Positions 23,853-33,508 of a DNA stretch of 64,000 nucleotides are shown one piece after another. Made by a program: the position numbers and the translations under genes. The stretch lies in assembly GCA_902651635.1 (NCBI GenBank), contig CACRSC010000004.1, forward strand, positions 474,046 through 538,045. Reading direction: 5' to 3'. Source of the DNA: Mastigamoeba balamuthi. Taxonomy: Eukaryota > Evosea > Mastigamoebida > Mastigamoebidae. Each line of letters opens with the position of its first letter. Position 1 is the first letter of the stretch. The notes below the pieces were generated by a model. The model saw nothing but the letters and a program-made list of their open reading frames with translations, made no database searches and was not told where the DNA came from.

Positions 23853-26800
23853 ATGGCGGACCAGCAGTTCCTCGAGCTCGTCTCTAAGCTCCTGAGCCCC
23901 GACAATACGCAGCGCGGCGAGGCCGAGGCGGCGCTCAACGCTCTCAAGACCAAGGACCCTAACAACCTCGTCCTCGCCCTCCTCGCCACCGCCCGCTTCG
24001 CCACCGCCGCCCCCGAGGTTCCCCCCGCCGCCGCCTTGATACCATCTCCCCCCCCTCTTTGGCTGCGGTGCTTTGCTGTCGTCTGTACCGGCCGGCCGGG
24101 TGTCAAAAGAGGCGGGAGTGGGAGTGAACCCCCCCAAGGAGGGAGTGAGAGAGGGAGCTGACGTGGTTAAATGGGGGGCCGGCTCCGCAGGTGAGGCAGA
24201 TGGCGGTGACGGCGCTGAGGCCGATGCTGGTCAAGGACAAGGAGACGATCTGGGCGACGCTGACGCCCGAGACGCAGAGCGCGGTCAAGGCCGAGATGCT
24301 CAACATCATCCAGAACGAGCGCGCGTCGGGCGTCCTGCGCAAGGCGTCGGACACGATCGCGGACCTCTGCACGTTCCTGGCCGACAAGGGCGGCTGGGCC
24401 GAGCTGCTGCCGTTCATGTTCACGTGCGCCACGTCGCAGGAGGAGACGCACAAGGAGTGCTCGCTCAACATCTTCGCCCAGCTCGCCATCCTCCTCGGCG
24501 CCGACACCTTCCGCCAGCACTTCACCGTCGTCCGCGACCTCCTCCAGCACGCCCTCGCCGACACCCGCATCAAGGCACGCCCCCATCCCCATCCCCCCGT
24601 CTCCTCTCCAGCTCCTAAACGGAATTTTTTCTCTCTGGGTGTGCACGCTAACAATTGGGGGGACTTACACAATGTGCAGGTCAAGCTGGCGGCGCTCAAC
24701 GCCACGTCGGCGTTCCTGCAGATCATGGAGAAGGAGGACGACGCGCACGTGACGCAGTTCCAGCAGCTGCTGCCGCTGATGCTCGAGTGCATCAGCTCGG
24801 CGCTGAACCAGCAGCAGGAGCAGGAGGCGCAGAAGGCGCTCGAGATGTTTGTGGAGCTCGCCGAGGTGGAGCCCAACTTCTTCAAGGCCTCGCTGCCCAC
24901 GGTCATCAGCGCCATGATGCAGATCGCCCAGGCCGCCTCGCTCAACGACGAGACGCGCCGCTACGCCCTCGAGGTCCTCCTGACGCTCTGCGAGGTCAAG
25001 CCCGTCATGATGAAGTGCGTCTGCTGGCGTGGGGGTTTCCCCACCGGGGAAACGGCGCAGGCAAAATTCAAACTCAAAATATCCCGTTCGCCCGCTCCTT
25101 CTCCTCCCCGAATCGCAGGAAGCAGCCCGAGTTCGTCAAGGCGATGGTGTACCTGCTGCTGTCGTGGATGGTCGGCGTGCAGGACTACAAGGAGTGGTAC
25201 GACTTTGAGGACCCCGACGAGATCGGCAACGACGACGTCGCCGAGGAGGCCATCGACCGCTTCTGCATCGCCCTCAGTGCGCACCGCCCAGCGCCAATCG
25301 CGGCCAGAGAGAGGGGAGGGACTCCAGCACTGACCGCCGCGCGCAGAGGGCAAGGTCGTCGTCCCCGTCCTGTTCTCGAGCATCAACGCGCTGGTCACCA
25401 ACGCGGACTGGCGCCAGCGCCACGCGGGCGTCATGGCCATCTCGTTCGCCGCCGAGGGCTGCAAGTTTGTCCTCAAGAAGCACATGGCTGAGATCATGAA
25501 GTGCGCTCCCACTCGCCGCCGCTCCCCCCCTGCGCCCACCTTGCTCGCTCCGTGTCCTGACGTCGCCCCCTCTCTCCCCGCAGCTTCATCACGCCCCTGC
25601 TCACCGACACCCACCCGCGTGTCCGCTGGGCTGCCGCCAACTGCATCGGCCAGCTCTGCACTGACTTTGCTGTGCGCCTGATTCCTCTTTGCCCCCTCCT
25701 GGGGGAGGAGGGGGCATGCTAGTGCTTGTCTGCTGACACGTCGCTCCCCACACACGCGCAGCCCGAGTACCAGCAGGAGAACGCCGCGACGCTCGTCCCG
25801 CAGATGCTCAACGTCATGTCGGACCCCATTGTCCGCGTGGCCGCGCACGGCGCGACGTGCATCATCAACTTTGTCGAGGGCGCGCCCAACGAGACGGTTG
25901 TCGCGCACATGAACGCGATCCTCGGCAAGCTGCACGCGCTGCTGCAGTCTGCGCCGATCCGCGTGCAGGAGGGCGTTATCACGGCGCTGTCGACTGTCGT
26001 CGAGAGCGCGCAGGAGCAGTTTGCGCAGTACTACGACCTGTTTGTGCCGTACCTCAAGATGGTCGTGCAAAAGGCCCAGGGGCAGAAGGAGTACCGCCTG
26101 ATCCGCGGCAAGGCGATGGAGTCGCTGAGCCTCATCGGCTGCGCCGTCAAGAAGGAGATCTTTGCGCGCGACGCCCGCGAGGTGCTCGACCTCATGATGC
26201 AGACGCAGGTTGTCGAGGCCGACGACCCGCAGATCGCCTACCTCGAGAGCGCCTTTGCCAGGCTCGCCGAGTGCCTCGGCAAGGACTTTGCCCCGTACCT
26301 CTCCGTCGTCATGCCCTCTGCCCTCCAGCGCGCCTCGATGAAGGCCGACGTCGCCGTGCTCAACTGTGCGCAGCGCCCTAGCGCCCTCCCCTCCTCGGCC
26401 GATGGCTCCCCTCCACCCCCCGGCGACTCACACGACTGGTGCGCAGCGTCTGAGCAGGTGCAGGAGGGCTGGGAGGTGTACAGCCTCGGGGACAAGTCGA
26501 TCGGCATCCACACGTCGCAGCTCGAGGACAAGGCGTCGGCGACGCAGATCCTGCTGTGCTACGCGCACAGCCTGGGCGCGGCGTTCTTCCCCTACGTCGA
26601 GCAGGTCGCGCGCATTGTCGTGAACAACATGGCGTTCTACTACAACGACGACGTGCGGTCGGCCATCGCCGGGCTGGCGTCGGAGGTCCTCAAGATCACC
26701 GCCGAGCACCTCAAGGAGACCAACGCGACGGACATGACGCCGCTCAAGCAGGCGTTTGACTGGATCTTCGAGGCGCTGCTCAAGTCGCTGCCCGACGAGC

Positions 26801-27807
26801 CCGAGGTCGACATCCGCTGCGGCCTGCTCTCGGCGTTCAAGGACTCGCTCGACATTGTGGGCGGCCCCTGCATCGCGGCGGACCGCATGCCGGCCATCGC
26901 GGAGCTGTTCAAGACGATGCTCAACGAGTGGATCGACCAGAAGAACCACAGGGACGAGAAGGAGAACGCGGGCGAGTTTGACGAGGAGGACGAGGAGGCC
27001 CTCGAGGAGCACGACGCGATGCAGGACGAGGCGCTCGGCGGCATCTCGGACGCCATCGCGGCCGTCTTCCGCTGCCACGGCACGGCGTTCCTGCAGCCGT
27101 TCCACGACTACATCCTGCCCGTCGTCGCCGCGATGCTGCGCCCCGAGCGCTGCGCGACCGAGCGCCAGAAGGCCATCTGCATGCTCGACGACCTCGTCGA
27201 GTGGACGGGCCAGGCCAGCGTCGGGCTGCTGCAGCACTACATCCAGCCGATGCTGGCGGGCACGCAGGACAAGGAGCCCGCCATCATCCAGGCCTCGGTC
27301 TACGGCCTGGGCGTCTGCGGCAAGGTCCTCGGCGACCACTTCGCGCCCTACGTCAACGACGCCCTCGCGCGGCTGCAGGCCATCGTCTCGTCGCCGCTGC
27401 CCAAGGACAACGAGGACTTCAAGTACGCGATGGACAACGCCGTCGCCGCCGTCGGCAAGATCGTCTTTGGCCAGGGCGCCCGCGTCAGCCCCGTGCCCAT
27501 CATCTCGGCCTGGGTCCAGCGCCTGCCGCTGCGCAGCGACGAGATCGAGTCGCGCATCTGCAACGGCCTGATGATCACGTTCTTCGAGCAGCTCGGCGCG
27601 CAGCTGGTGCCCAGCGCCGTCGAGGCCATCCGCGTGCTCGCCGAGGTCGCCGAGACGGACCTCCTCCTGCCCGAGGACGTGCCGCGCGCCGCCAACCTCG
27701 TCAAGCAGCTGGGGGCCGTCGCCGGCGTCGCCCAGGCCGTCGCGGGGCGCCTGACCGCGGAGCAGAGTGCCAAGCTCCAGCGCCTCGCTGCCCTGGCCAC
27801 CGTCTGA
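23853..27807 (+). CDS. IPO5: Importin-5 (karyopherin beta 3, Kap121 type)
   Basis: The ATG at 23853 starts [20 protein letters not shown]. Eight exons are joined; the introns begin at about 24016, 24575, 25015, 25279, 25501, 25672 and 26368. The product is close to 1,080 residues built from HEAT repeats, the length of RanBP5/IPO5. Recognisable blocks are [86 protein letters not shown] (the kap121-specific segment) and the acidic insert [14 protein letters not shown]. It carries cargo such as ribosomal proteins and histones into the nucleus under Ran control. The intron at 24575 appears to begin with GC. The C-terminal exon (from about 26456) is the longest. Confidence 0.95.
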
Positions 27808-28134
27808 ACGGCGGAGCACGGAGCGAGACAGCCAGCCAACCATACTTTCCCCAACACCCCCTTCGCATAGAGTTTGTCACACACCAGAAGCCCCTGGGCA
27901 TTACACCCACCCGAGCGTGAAGAGTAGAGGGCAACCGTCATATTCAACAAATTACTTTCATTGCATTCCCCACAGACGGAAGAGTAAGAGGCAGTGCGCG
28001 AGCCACCATCCATCGGAGGGGGGTCCAGGACCCGAGAGAGCGCCATGGCCGGATTGCGATCTCAGTTGATATTTCATATCTGGTAATAGGAAGGTCGAGG
28101 TCAAAGGATTCTTAGCGAAACCCGGCGCACCCAC
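27808..28134. promoter_or_regulatory. Intergenic region upstream of the CAAX orphan
   Basis: A 327 bp gap. TTGATATTTCATATCTGG at about 28068-28085, ~55 bp before the ATG, is a GATATTT element with a partial inverted repeat. An AT-rich patch at about 27940-27965 may belong to the importin 3' end. No gene was seen. Confidence 0.45.
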
Positions 28135-28947
28135 ATGGCGCGGCCCACTCTGCGGACGTGCCGGCGCACAGCGGGCACCGCGCTGGCGATGGGCATGCAC
28201 CCGCGGCTGGGCTCCGAGAGCCCGCTGGCGCTGCTGCCGCAGTGGCTGGCGGCTGCTGTGGTGACGACGGCCTACTCGCAGCCCGACCCCGTCCTGGTCG
28301 ACCCGCTGCTGCCCGGCGTCCCCTACCGCCTGGGCGACTGGCTCGTCACCGTCGACCCCTCCCAGGAGGCGCTCTACGTGGCCAGCGCGCGCTGCGACGC
28401 CAAGTTCCGGTTCAAGCCCGTCTCCAACGGCTGGTTCGACTGCGAGACGGCCCCGGGCGCCTGGCACACCATCTGGTCCTCGCGCTACGACGACGAGGGG
28501 CCCCTCGAGCGCGCCCCCGAGGGCTCGCTGCAGCGCGCGGCGCTCGCGTGGGACGAGGCCGTGCACCTCGCGGAGGGCTCGGCGTGGGAGATGCAGAGCG
28601 TGCGGCTGCAGGCGCTCGAGGCGTCGCTGGTCGTGCGCATGGCGGGGTTCGCCGAGACCATCGAGTTCGCAGCCGCCGGCGGGCGAGTCACCTTCGTGGG
28701 CGACGCCACGAGGTGCCGCGCCACCAACGAGGCCCGGGTCGTCCTCGTGCTGCTCAACGCCGTGGACGCTGAGCAGCAGCAGCATCAGCATCAGCAGCAG
28801 CACCAGCAACAGGACGGACTCGCTGGGGAGGAGAACGCGGATGCAGCGGGAGACGACCCGCGGCGAGGGGAGGGCGGCGCAGCGCCAGACAACAACCACC
28901 CAGCGCCACAGGAACACCAGCCAAACACCAGGTGCAGCGTTTTGTGA
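28135..28947 (+). CDS. Orphan protein with C-terminal CAAX box
   Basis: An uninterrupted frame of 270 codons from an ATG ~55 bp after a GATATTT element. The N-terminal ~200 residues look globular: GDWLVTVDPSQEALYVASAR, FRFKPVSNGWFDCETAPGAW, WDEAVHLAEGSAWEMQSVRL, RMAGFAETIEFAAAGGRVTF. A Gln/His-rich and then acidic, Asn/Pro-rich tail follows, ending TRCSVL. CSVL fits a CaaX box with Leu last, which usually directs geranylgeranylation and membrane attachment. I do not recognise the domain. Codon use is like the neighbours (strong G/C in third positions). It could be a lineage-specific membrane-tethered regulator. Confidence 0.65.
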   Translation: MARPTLRTCRRTAGTALAMGMHPRLGSESPLALLPQWLAAAVVTTAYSQPDPVLVDPLLPGVPYRLGDWLVTVDPSQEALYVASARCDAKFRFKPVSNGWFDCETAPGAWHTIWSSRYDDEGPLERAPEGSLQRAALAWDEAVHLAEGSAWEMQSVRLQALEASLVVRMAGFAETIEFAAAGGRVTFVGDATRCRATNEARVVLVLLNAVDAEQQQHQHQQQHQQQDGLAGEENADAAGDDPRRGEGGAAPDNNHPAPQEHQPNTRCSVL

Positions 28948-29169
28948 CGAGCCCTCCTCCCGCGTTGTACGTCGTAGAACAGTTGGCGCCACCCCCACCC
29001 CCCCTTTGCCCCCACGGCACGGGACAGACACCTTCACTACCAGCACAGCACAACCGGGTTAAAGCGCAGCAGCAGGCCGTTCAGCCTACGCTGCTTTACA
29101 CGCACGCACGCGACTCAGCCGCACAGAGCGAAAATTGTTCAGCAGAAGACAAAGTGCGGCGCGTATTGC

Positions 29170-31035
29170 GGGACTAGGGCAGAGACCGCCAGAATTCCTC
29201 GTTGTTGAATGCCTGCTCGCAGGGCATCGGCCAGCGAATGCTGATGCCCCCTACGACGCGGTCCCTCAGCATTCTCCCGAACCACGAGCTGTACACGCGA
29301 ACGCTACTCCGGGAACAGCACATGGAAAGCGACCGCACCAGCTTCACTGCCTCGTCCGCGGTCGCTGTCCGACACATTCTGGCAGCCACAGAACACCACC
29401 TCTCTCAAGTTCCCGGCACAACAAGTTGCTGGCATAACAGAGCGCCACCTGCAGCAGTACCAGGCAGGTCCCTTGTATCACCTGCGCTCTCTCCAGCAGC
29501 TGTTTGCACACAGGGATTTTGCGGTAGTCGTACTGTACTCCGGGAGCCCGTACCCAAGGGAGAGCTGCAGCGACAGCTGGCCCCTGGCAAGAAGAGCTGT
29601 TCCAACGAGACATTCCAACTCGGTGCTCTGCAACATCCTGATGATCACATCGAGGGTCATTGGCGGACTGCTGTTGTTCCGAATACACGCCCATAATCAG
29701 CGGCAACTTCACCGAACGGAACTCCACCTTCTCACCAAATTCGACGTGCAGCGTTTCGACGAGGCGGAGCATACCGGGCACACTCGCCATCCAGAGGTTG
29801 CAGGTGAGCAGGCTAACGGTGAGCTCGCGGAGGCCTCCCCAACCGGAGAATTCCTGCCACAGGCTCGCAAACGCCTCGCTGCAGTCGAACTGGCGCAGGC
29901 ACGCGAAGCGCTTCAATCAAGCACGGCAGCCCTCGCGGGGTCGTCGGCACCGAAGGTGCCACACAGACACACAGACGAGATGATGGGGAAGTTGTCTGCG
30001 AGCGAGCGCAGGATGCCATCGCACTGTGGGAGGGAGATGTCGAGGTGCTGCACGAGGGGGTAGGGCCCCGGATGCTGCTCCAGGATGGCTGGGGCGTCCC
30101 CCTTCAGCATGAGGCTCGTGTAGGGCAGGCATGCCACAGAGCAGTCGATTCTCACATCCTCTGGGCAGGGCGACGTCCTCTGCGCCCTGCAGAGGTTGGG
30201 CACCTGCACCTGATCTCGGCTAGCACCCCCTCGTCCATGCCTTGCAGCCGCCGACTGTACTGGAGGCCCACAAGCTCCACGAGATCAGGCAGGACGCCGC
30301 CAGGCATGCTCTGGACCATCTCGAGCACCGCTACCAGCGACACTGCCTCGAACACAAGGTTCTCCAATGGCACTCTGTGCTGGCCCTGCTGTCACACCCC
30401 TCTGCCAGTCCGTGTGCCACAGCATCCCCCACTGGCAGCCTGTTCTCGTTGAAGCACCCCCCAGATGTTCCACAAAGAATCCCGACCTGTGCCCGTAGCA
30501 GCCTCCCAGCCAACAGTAGACGTGCAGTGTGCACAGTGTGCCTGCGTGCCTGTGGGCCAGCTTCTGCACCGCACGGGCAGAGGATATGGCGCCCTCACCA
30601 TCGTGATGCTTGCAGAGAGTGAGCGGACGTCGGCGAGTGGAGCGTCGAGCGCTGCGAGGGCGCGGAGCACAGCGGTCGAGCACAGCGCCGAGCGGTCCGC
30701 GAACGTCACGCAGCACAGCTGACAGAGGGCGACTCCAACAGCCCCGGCACTGCAGCCTCCACCCTGTCCTCCTGCTGCTCGCGCAGCGGGGGCTCGCACA
30801 CGTGGACACGGGCAAGAGGGCCCAGGCCAGGGGGCAGCGGGCGCGCGGGCTGGACGAGGACGCGGGGGCGCGAGGACCACGAGGAGGAGAGCGCCAGCAC
30901 TGCGGGGCGCACGCAGCGGCTCACGCGCGACAGCTGCAGGGCCTCGCTGGGCGTCAGCCACTCGAGCACGTGGCATGCGGCGTCGCTGTCCAGGCACAGG
31001 GGGCCCAGGCTCAGGCAGGGACTGATGCAGTCCAT
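29170..31035 (-). pseudogene. Decayed tandem copy of the F-box/LRR-like gene
   Basis: The stretch matches the gene at 31178-33121 from start to end in the same order: MDCISPCLSLGPLCLDSDAA at the start, then LRALAALDAPLADVRS, LEQHPGPYPLVQHLD, MKRFACLRQFDCSEAFASLW and, near 29200-29290, SWFGRMLRD. The matching segments fall in different frames. A 10-nt deletion near 30718 (GTGCTGCGTGACGTTC where the neighbour has a longer CTGCGCGGCG-containing sequence) changes the frame and brings an immediate stop, and at least three further frame changes are needed downstream. No intron-like borders lie at those points. It is therefore a pseudogene of a host gene, formed by tandem duplication. Confidence 0.85.
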
Positions 31036-31177
31036 GACTGAAGGGTCCGGATGGGCAGCCGTCAGAGATTCTGCCATTGTGGGCACAATTGAATATATTC
31101 CTGGTGCCCACGAAATGCGGCAGAGCGAAATCCCATTCTGAACAGTGCAGCTTTGGGCGAAAGGAAAAATAACTACA

Positions 31178-33121
31178 TTATACACACTCGTTGTTGCAAG
31201 CCTGGTCGCTGGGCATTCCCCAGTGAATGGCGACGCCCCCTCCAGAACAGTCCCTCAGCATCCTTCCAAACCAAGGGCTGTCCGTGCGAACATCCACGCA
31301 GCTCCTCGGAAGAGCCTGCACCAGCGCCACCGCTCGCAGGGCACCGCTTTCCGACAACTCGCGACAGCCGGAGAACACCACCTCCCTCATCTGACCGGCT
31401 CCGCAGAGAGGCAACACCCGCAGAAGTGCCAGGCATGTCCCCTTAATAGCTTGCGCTCTCTCCAGCAATGCTCTGCACAGCGCCACTTGGCGAGGATCAT
31501 CCTGCGGGAACCCGTCCCCGACCGAGAGCTCCAGCGACAGTTGACACCCAGCAGGGAGGACAGCGCCAACGAAGGCCTCAGCCAAAACCGGCATGGTGTG
31601 CAGCGTGCACAGCAACTCGGTGCTACAGAGGCCAGAGCTGTTCTGCAGCAACCGGGATATCACACCGAGGGACTCTGGCGCGCTGCCAGTCTCGGCAATC
31701 CAGATGGTCAGGCGCTTCAGTGCGCCAGACACGTCCAGGCGCAGAGACTGCAGCTCCTCGGAATCGATCTCGGTGCCCGGCCCCAACTCGATGTGCAGAG
31801 TCTCGACGTTGCTCAGCATTCCAGGCACCCGCGCCATCCAGAGGTTGTCGGCCGTGCCCAGGTTGAGGCACAGCTCGCGGAGGCCTCCAAATCCAGAGAA
31901 CTGCTGCTGCAGGCTCGCAAAAGCCTCCCAGCAATTGAGCTGGCGCAGGCACGCGAAGCGCTTCAGTCCGCCAGCGAGCACGGCAGCCCTCGCAGGGTCG
32001 TCGTCGGCACCGAAGTCATCGAGCAGGCACAGAGAGGCCACGTTGGGGAAGTGGTCTGCGAGGGACAGCATGACGCCGTCGCATTGTGGGGCGTAGATGT
32101 CGAGGTGCTGCACGAGGGGGTAGGGGCCCGGGTGCTGCTCCAGGATGGCGGGGGCGTCTGCCGTCAGCACGAGGCTCGTGTAGGGCAGGTACGCCACAGA
32201 GCAGTCGATGTACACCTCCTCGGGGTCTGGCGACGCCCTCTGCGCCCTGCAGAGCGCGGGGCACCTGCGCCTGACCTCTGCCAGCGCCCCCTCATCCATG
32301 CCCTGCAGCCTTCGGCCGCATTGAAGGCCAACGAGCTCCACCAGTTCCGGCAGAACACCGCCGGGCGCACTGCGGACCACCTCGATCACCGCTGCCAGCG
32401 ACACTGCCTCGAACACAAGGCTCTGCAGCGGCGCTCTGCGCTGCTGGCCCTGCTGCGCCATGCGCGCGTACCCCTCTGCCAGCCCGCGTGCAACCGCGTC
32501 CCCCACGGGGCGCGTGGACGCGGGGAAGTTGCCCCAGATGTCGTCTGGGTCCTCGCCACCGCCCAGCTCGAAACAGGTCCCCGGCCAGCAGTAGACGTGC
32601 AGCGTGCGCAGCGTGCCCGCGTGCCTGCGGGCCAGCTCCTGCACCGCACGGGCAGAGGACATGACACCCTCGCCGTCGCGGCGCCTGCAGAGGGTGACGC
32701 GGACGTCGGCGAGCGGAGCGTCGAGCGCTGCGAGGGCGCGGAGCACAGCGGTCGAGCACAGCGCCGAGCGGTCCGCGAACGTCACGCCGCGCAGCGCAGC
32801 ACAGCGGACAGAGGGCGACGTCAGCAGCCCCAGCACCGCAGCCTCCGCCCCGCCCTCCTGCTGCTCGTGCGGCGGGGGCTCGCAGACGTGGACGCGCGCA
32901 AGAGGGCCCAGGCCAGGGGGCAGCGGGCGTGCGGGCTGGACGAGGACGCGGAGGCGCGAGGACCACGCGGAGGAGAGCGCCAGCACTGCGCGGCGCACGC
33001 AGCGGCTCACGCGCGACAGCTGCAGGGCCTCGCTGGGCGCCAGCCACTCGAGCACGTGGCACGCGGCGTCGCTGTCCAGGCGCAGGGGGCCCAGGCTCAG
33101 GCAGGGACTGCTGCAGTCCAT
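31178..33121 (-). CDS. F-box / leucine-rich-repeat-like protein
   Basis: A single open frame of 647 codons. Near the N-terminus LDSDAACHVLEWLAPSEALQ and LSRVSRCVRRAVLAL form an F-box-like helix set. The remainder has irregular leucine-rich repeats, for example FADRSALCSTAVLRALAALD, LVQHLDIYAPQCDGVMLSLA, LKRFACLRQLNCWEAFASLQ, LRELCLNLGTADNLWMARVP and VETLHIELGPGTEIDSEELQ. Such proteins are substrate adaptors of SCF ubiquitin ligases; the target is unknown. The decayed copy sits 140 bp downstream on the same strand, so the locus is a head-to-tail tandem pair. There is no intron, which is unusual for a gene this long here and may point to a retrocopied ancestor. Confidence 0.75.
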   Translation of the reverse strand: MDCSSPCLSLGPLRLDSDAACHVLEWLAPSEALQLSRVSRCVRRAVLALSSAWSSRLRVLVQPARPLPPGLGPLARVHVCEPPPHEQQEGGAEAAVLGLLTSPSVRCAALRGVTFADRSALCSTAVLRALAALDAPLADVRVTLCRRRDGEGVMSSARAVQELARRHAGTLRTLHVYCWPGTCFELGGGEDPDDIWGNFPASTRPVGDAVARGLAEGYARMAQQGQQRRAPLQSLVFEAVSLAAVIEVVRSAPGGVLPELVELVGLQCGRRLQGMDEGALAEVRRRCPALCRAQRASPDPEEVYIDCSVAYLPYTSLVLTADAPAILEQHPGPYPLVQHLDIYAPQCDGVMLSLADHFPNVASLCLLDDFGADDDPARAAVLAGGLKRFACLRQLNCWEAFASLQQQFSGFGGLRELCLNLGTADNLWMARVPGMLSNVETLHIELGPGTEIDSEELQSLRLDVSGALKRLTIWIAETGSAPESLGVISRLLQNSSGLCSTELLCTLHTMPVLAEAFVGAVLPAGCQLSLELSVGDGFPQDDPRQVALCRALLERAQAIKGTCLALLRVLPLCGAGQMREVVFSGCRELSESGALRAVALVQALPRSCVDVRTDSPWFGRMLRDCSGGGVAIHWGMPSDQACNNECV

Positions 33122-33508
33122 GACCGCTAGTTGTACCAGATGCGCAGATAAGATGCGGAGTGAATCTTAGTTATTCAACTGTCCCCGTTCCCCGATTATC
33201 AAAGGAAGAATTCTAAGCCACATCCCCCGATTAAAGCGCGGGTGAAGACAGACGTCTTCTTATTCCTGTTTTGCCCTGGCATGAATAACAAATATGCCCA
33301 TCACGTAGAGTGCTGTCCAAGGGCTGGATACTGGATGATGAATGTCCATTATGGCTCCACTACAACTGTTGACTCCGCGCCTGCACCCGTGGTGCTCAGA
33401 GATGGGCGCATAGCCACTGGAGCGGAGACAAGTGCACTCTGGTTTTTTTCATTTGAGGGGCTCTTTGGTCACACGTACACGAGAGACTCCCGACCGCCCA
33501 ATCCTCCC
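33122..33508. promoter_or_regulatory. Intergenic region between F-box/LRR gene and PPDK
   Basis: A 387 bp gap. It must hold the promoter of the F-box/LRR gene (minus, next to 33121) and the 3' flank of PPDK. AT-rich patches occur at about 33140-33240 (for example TATTCAACTGTCCCCG). No clear GATATTT word and no coding frame were seen. Confidence 0.35.

Noticed and set aside
26428-27843. A 471-codon minus-strand frame opposite importin-5
   Set aside because: Same shadow effect; the peptide is Arg/Val/Leu/Gly-rich with no motif, and the plus strand encodes conserved HEAT repeats.
29170-31035. The decayed F-box/LRR copy as a spliced active gene
   Set aside because: The frame changes do not coincide with GT or GC donors and AG acceptors, and the intact neighbour has no introns.
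31145-33130. A 661-codon plus-strand frame opposite the F-box/LRR gene
   Set aside because: The other strand has an F-box and LRR pattern that is repeated in the decayed neighbour in the same frame order; the plus-strand product has none.
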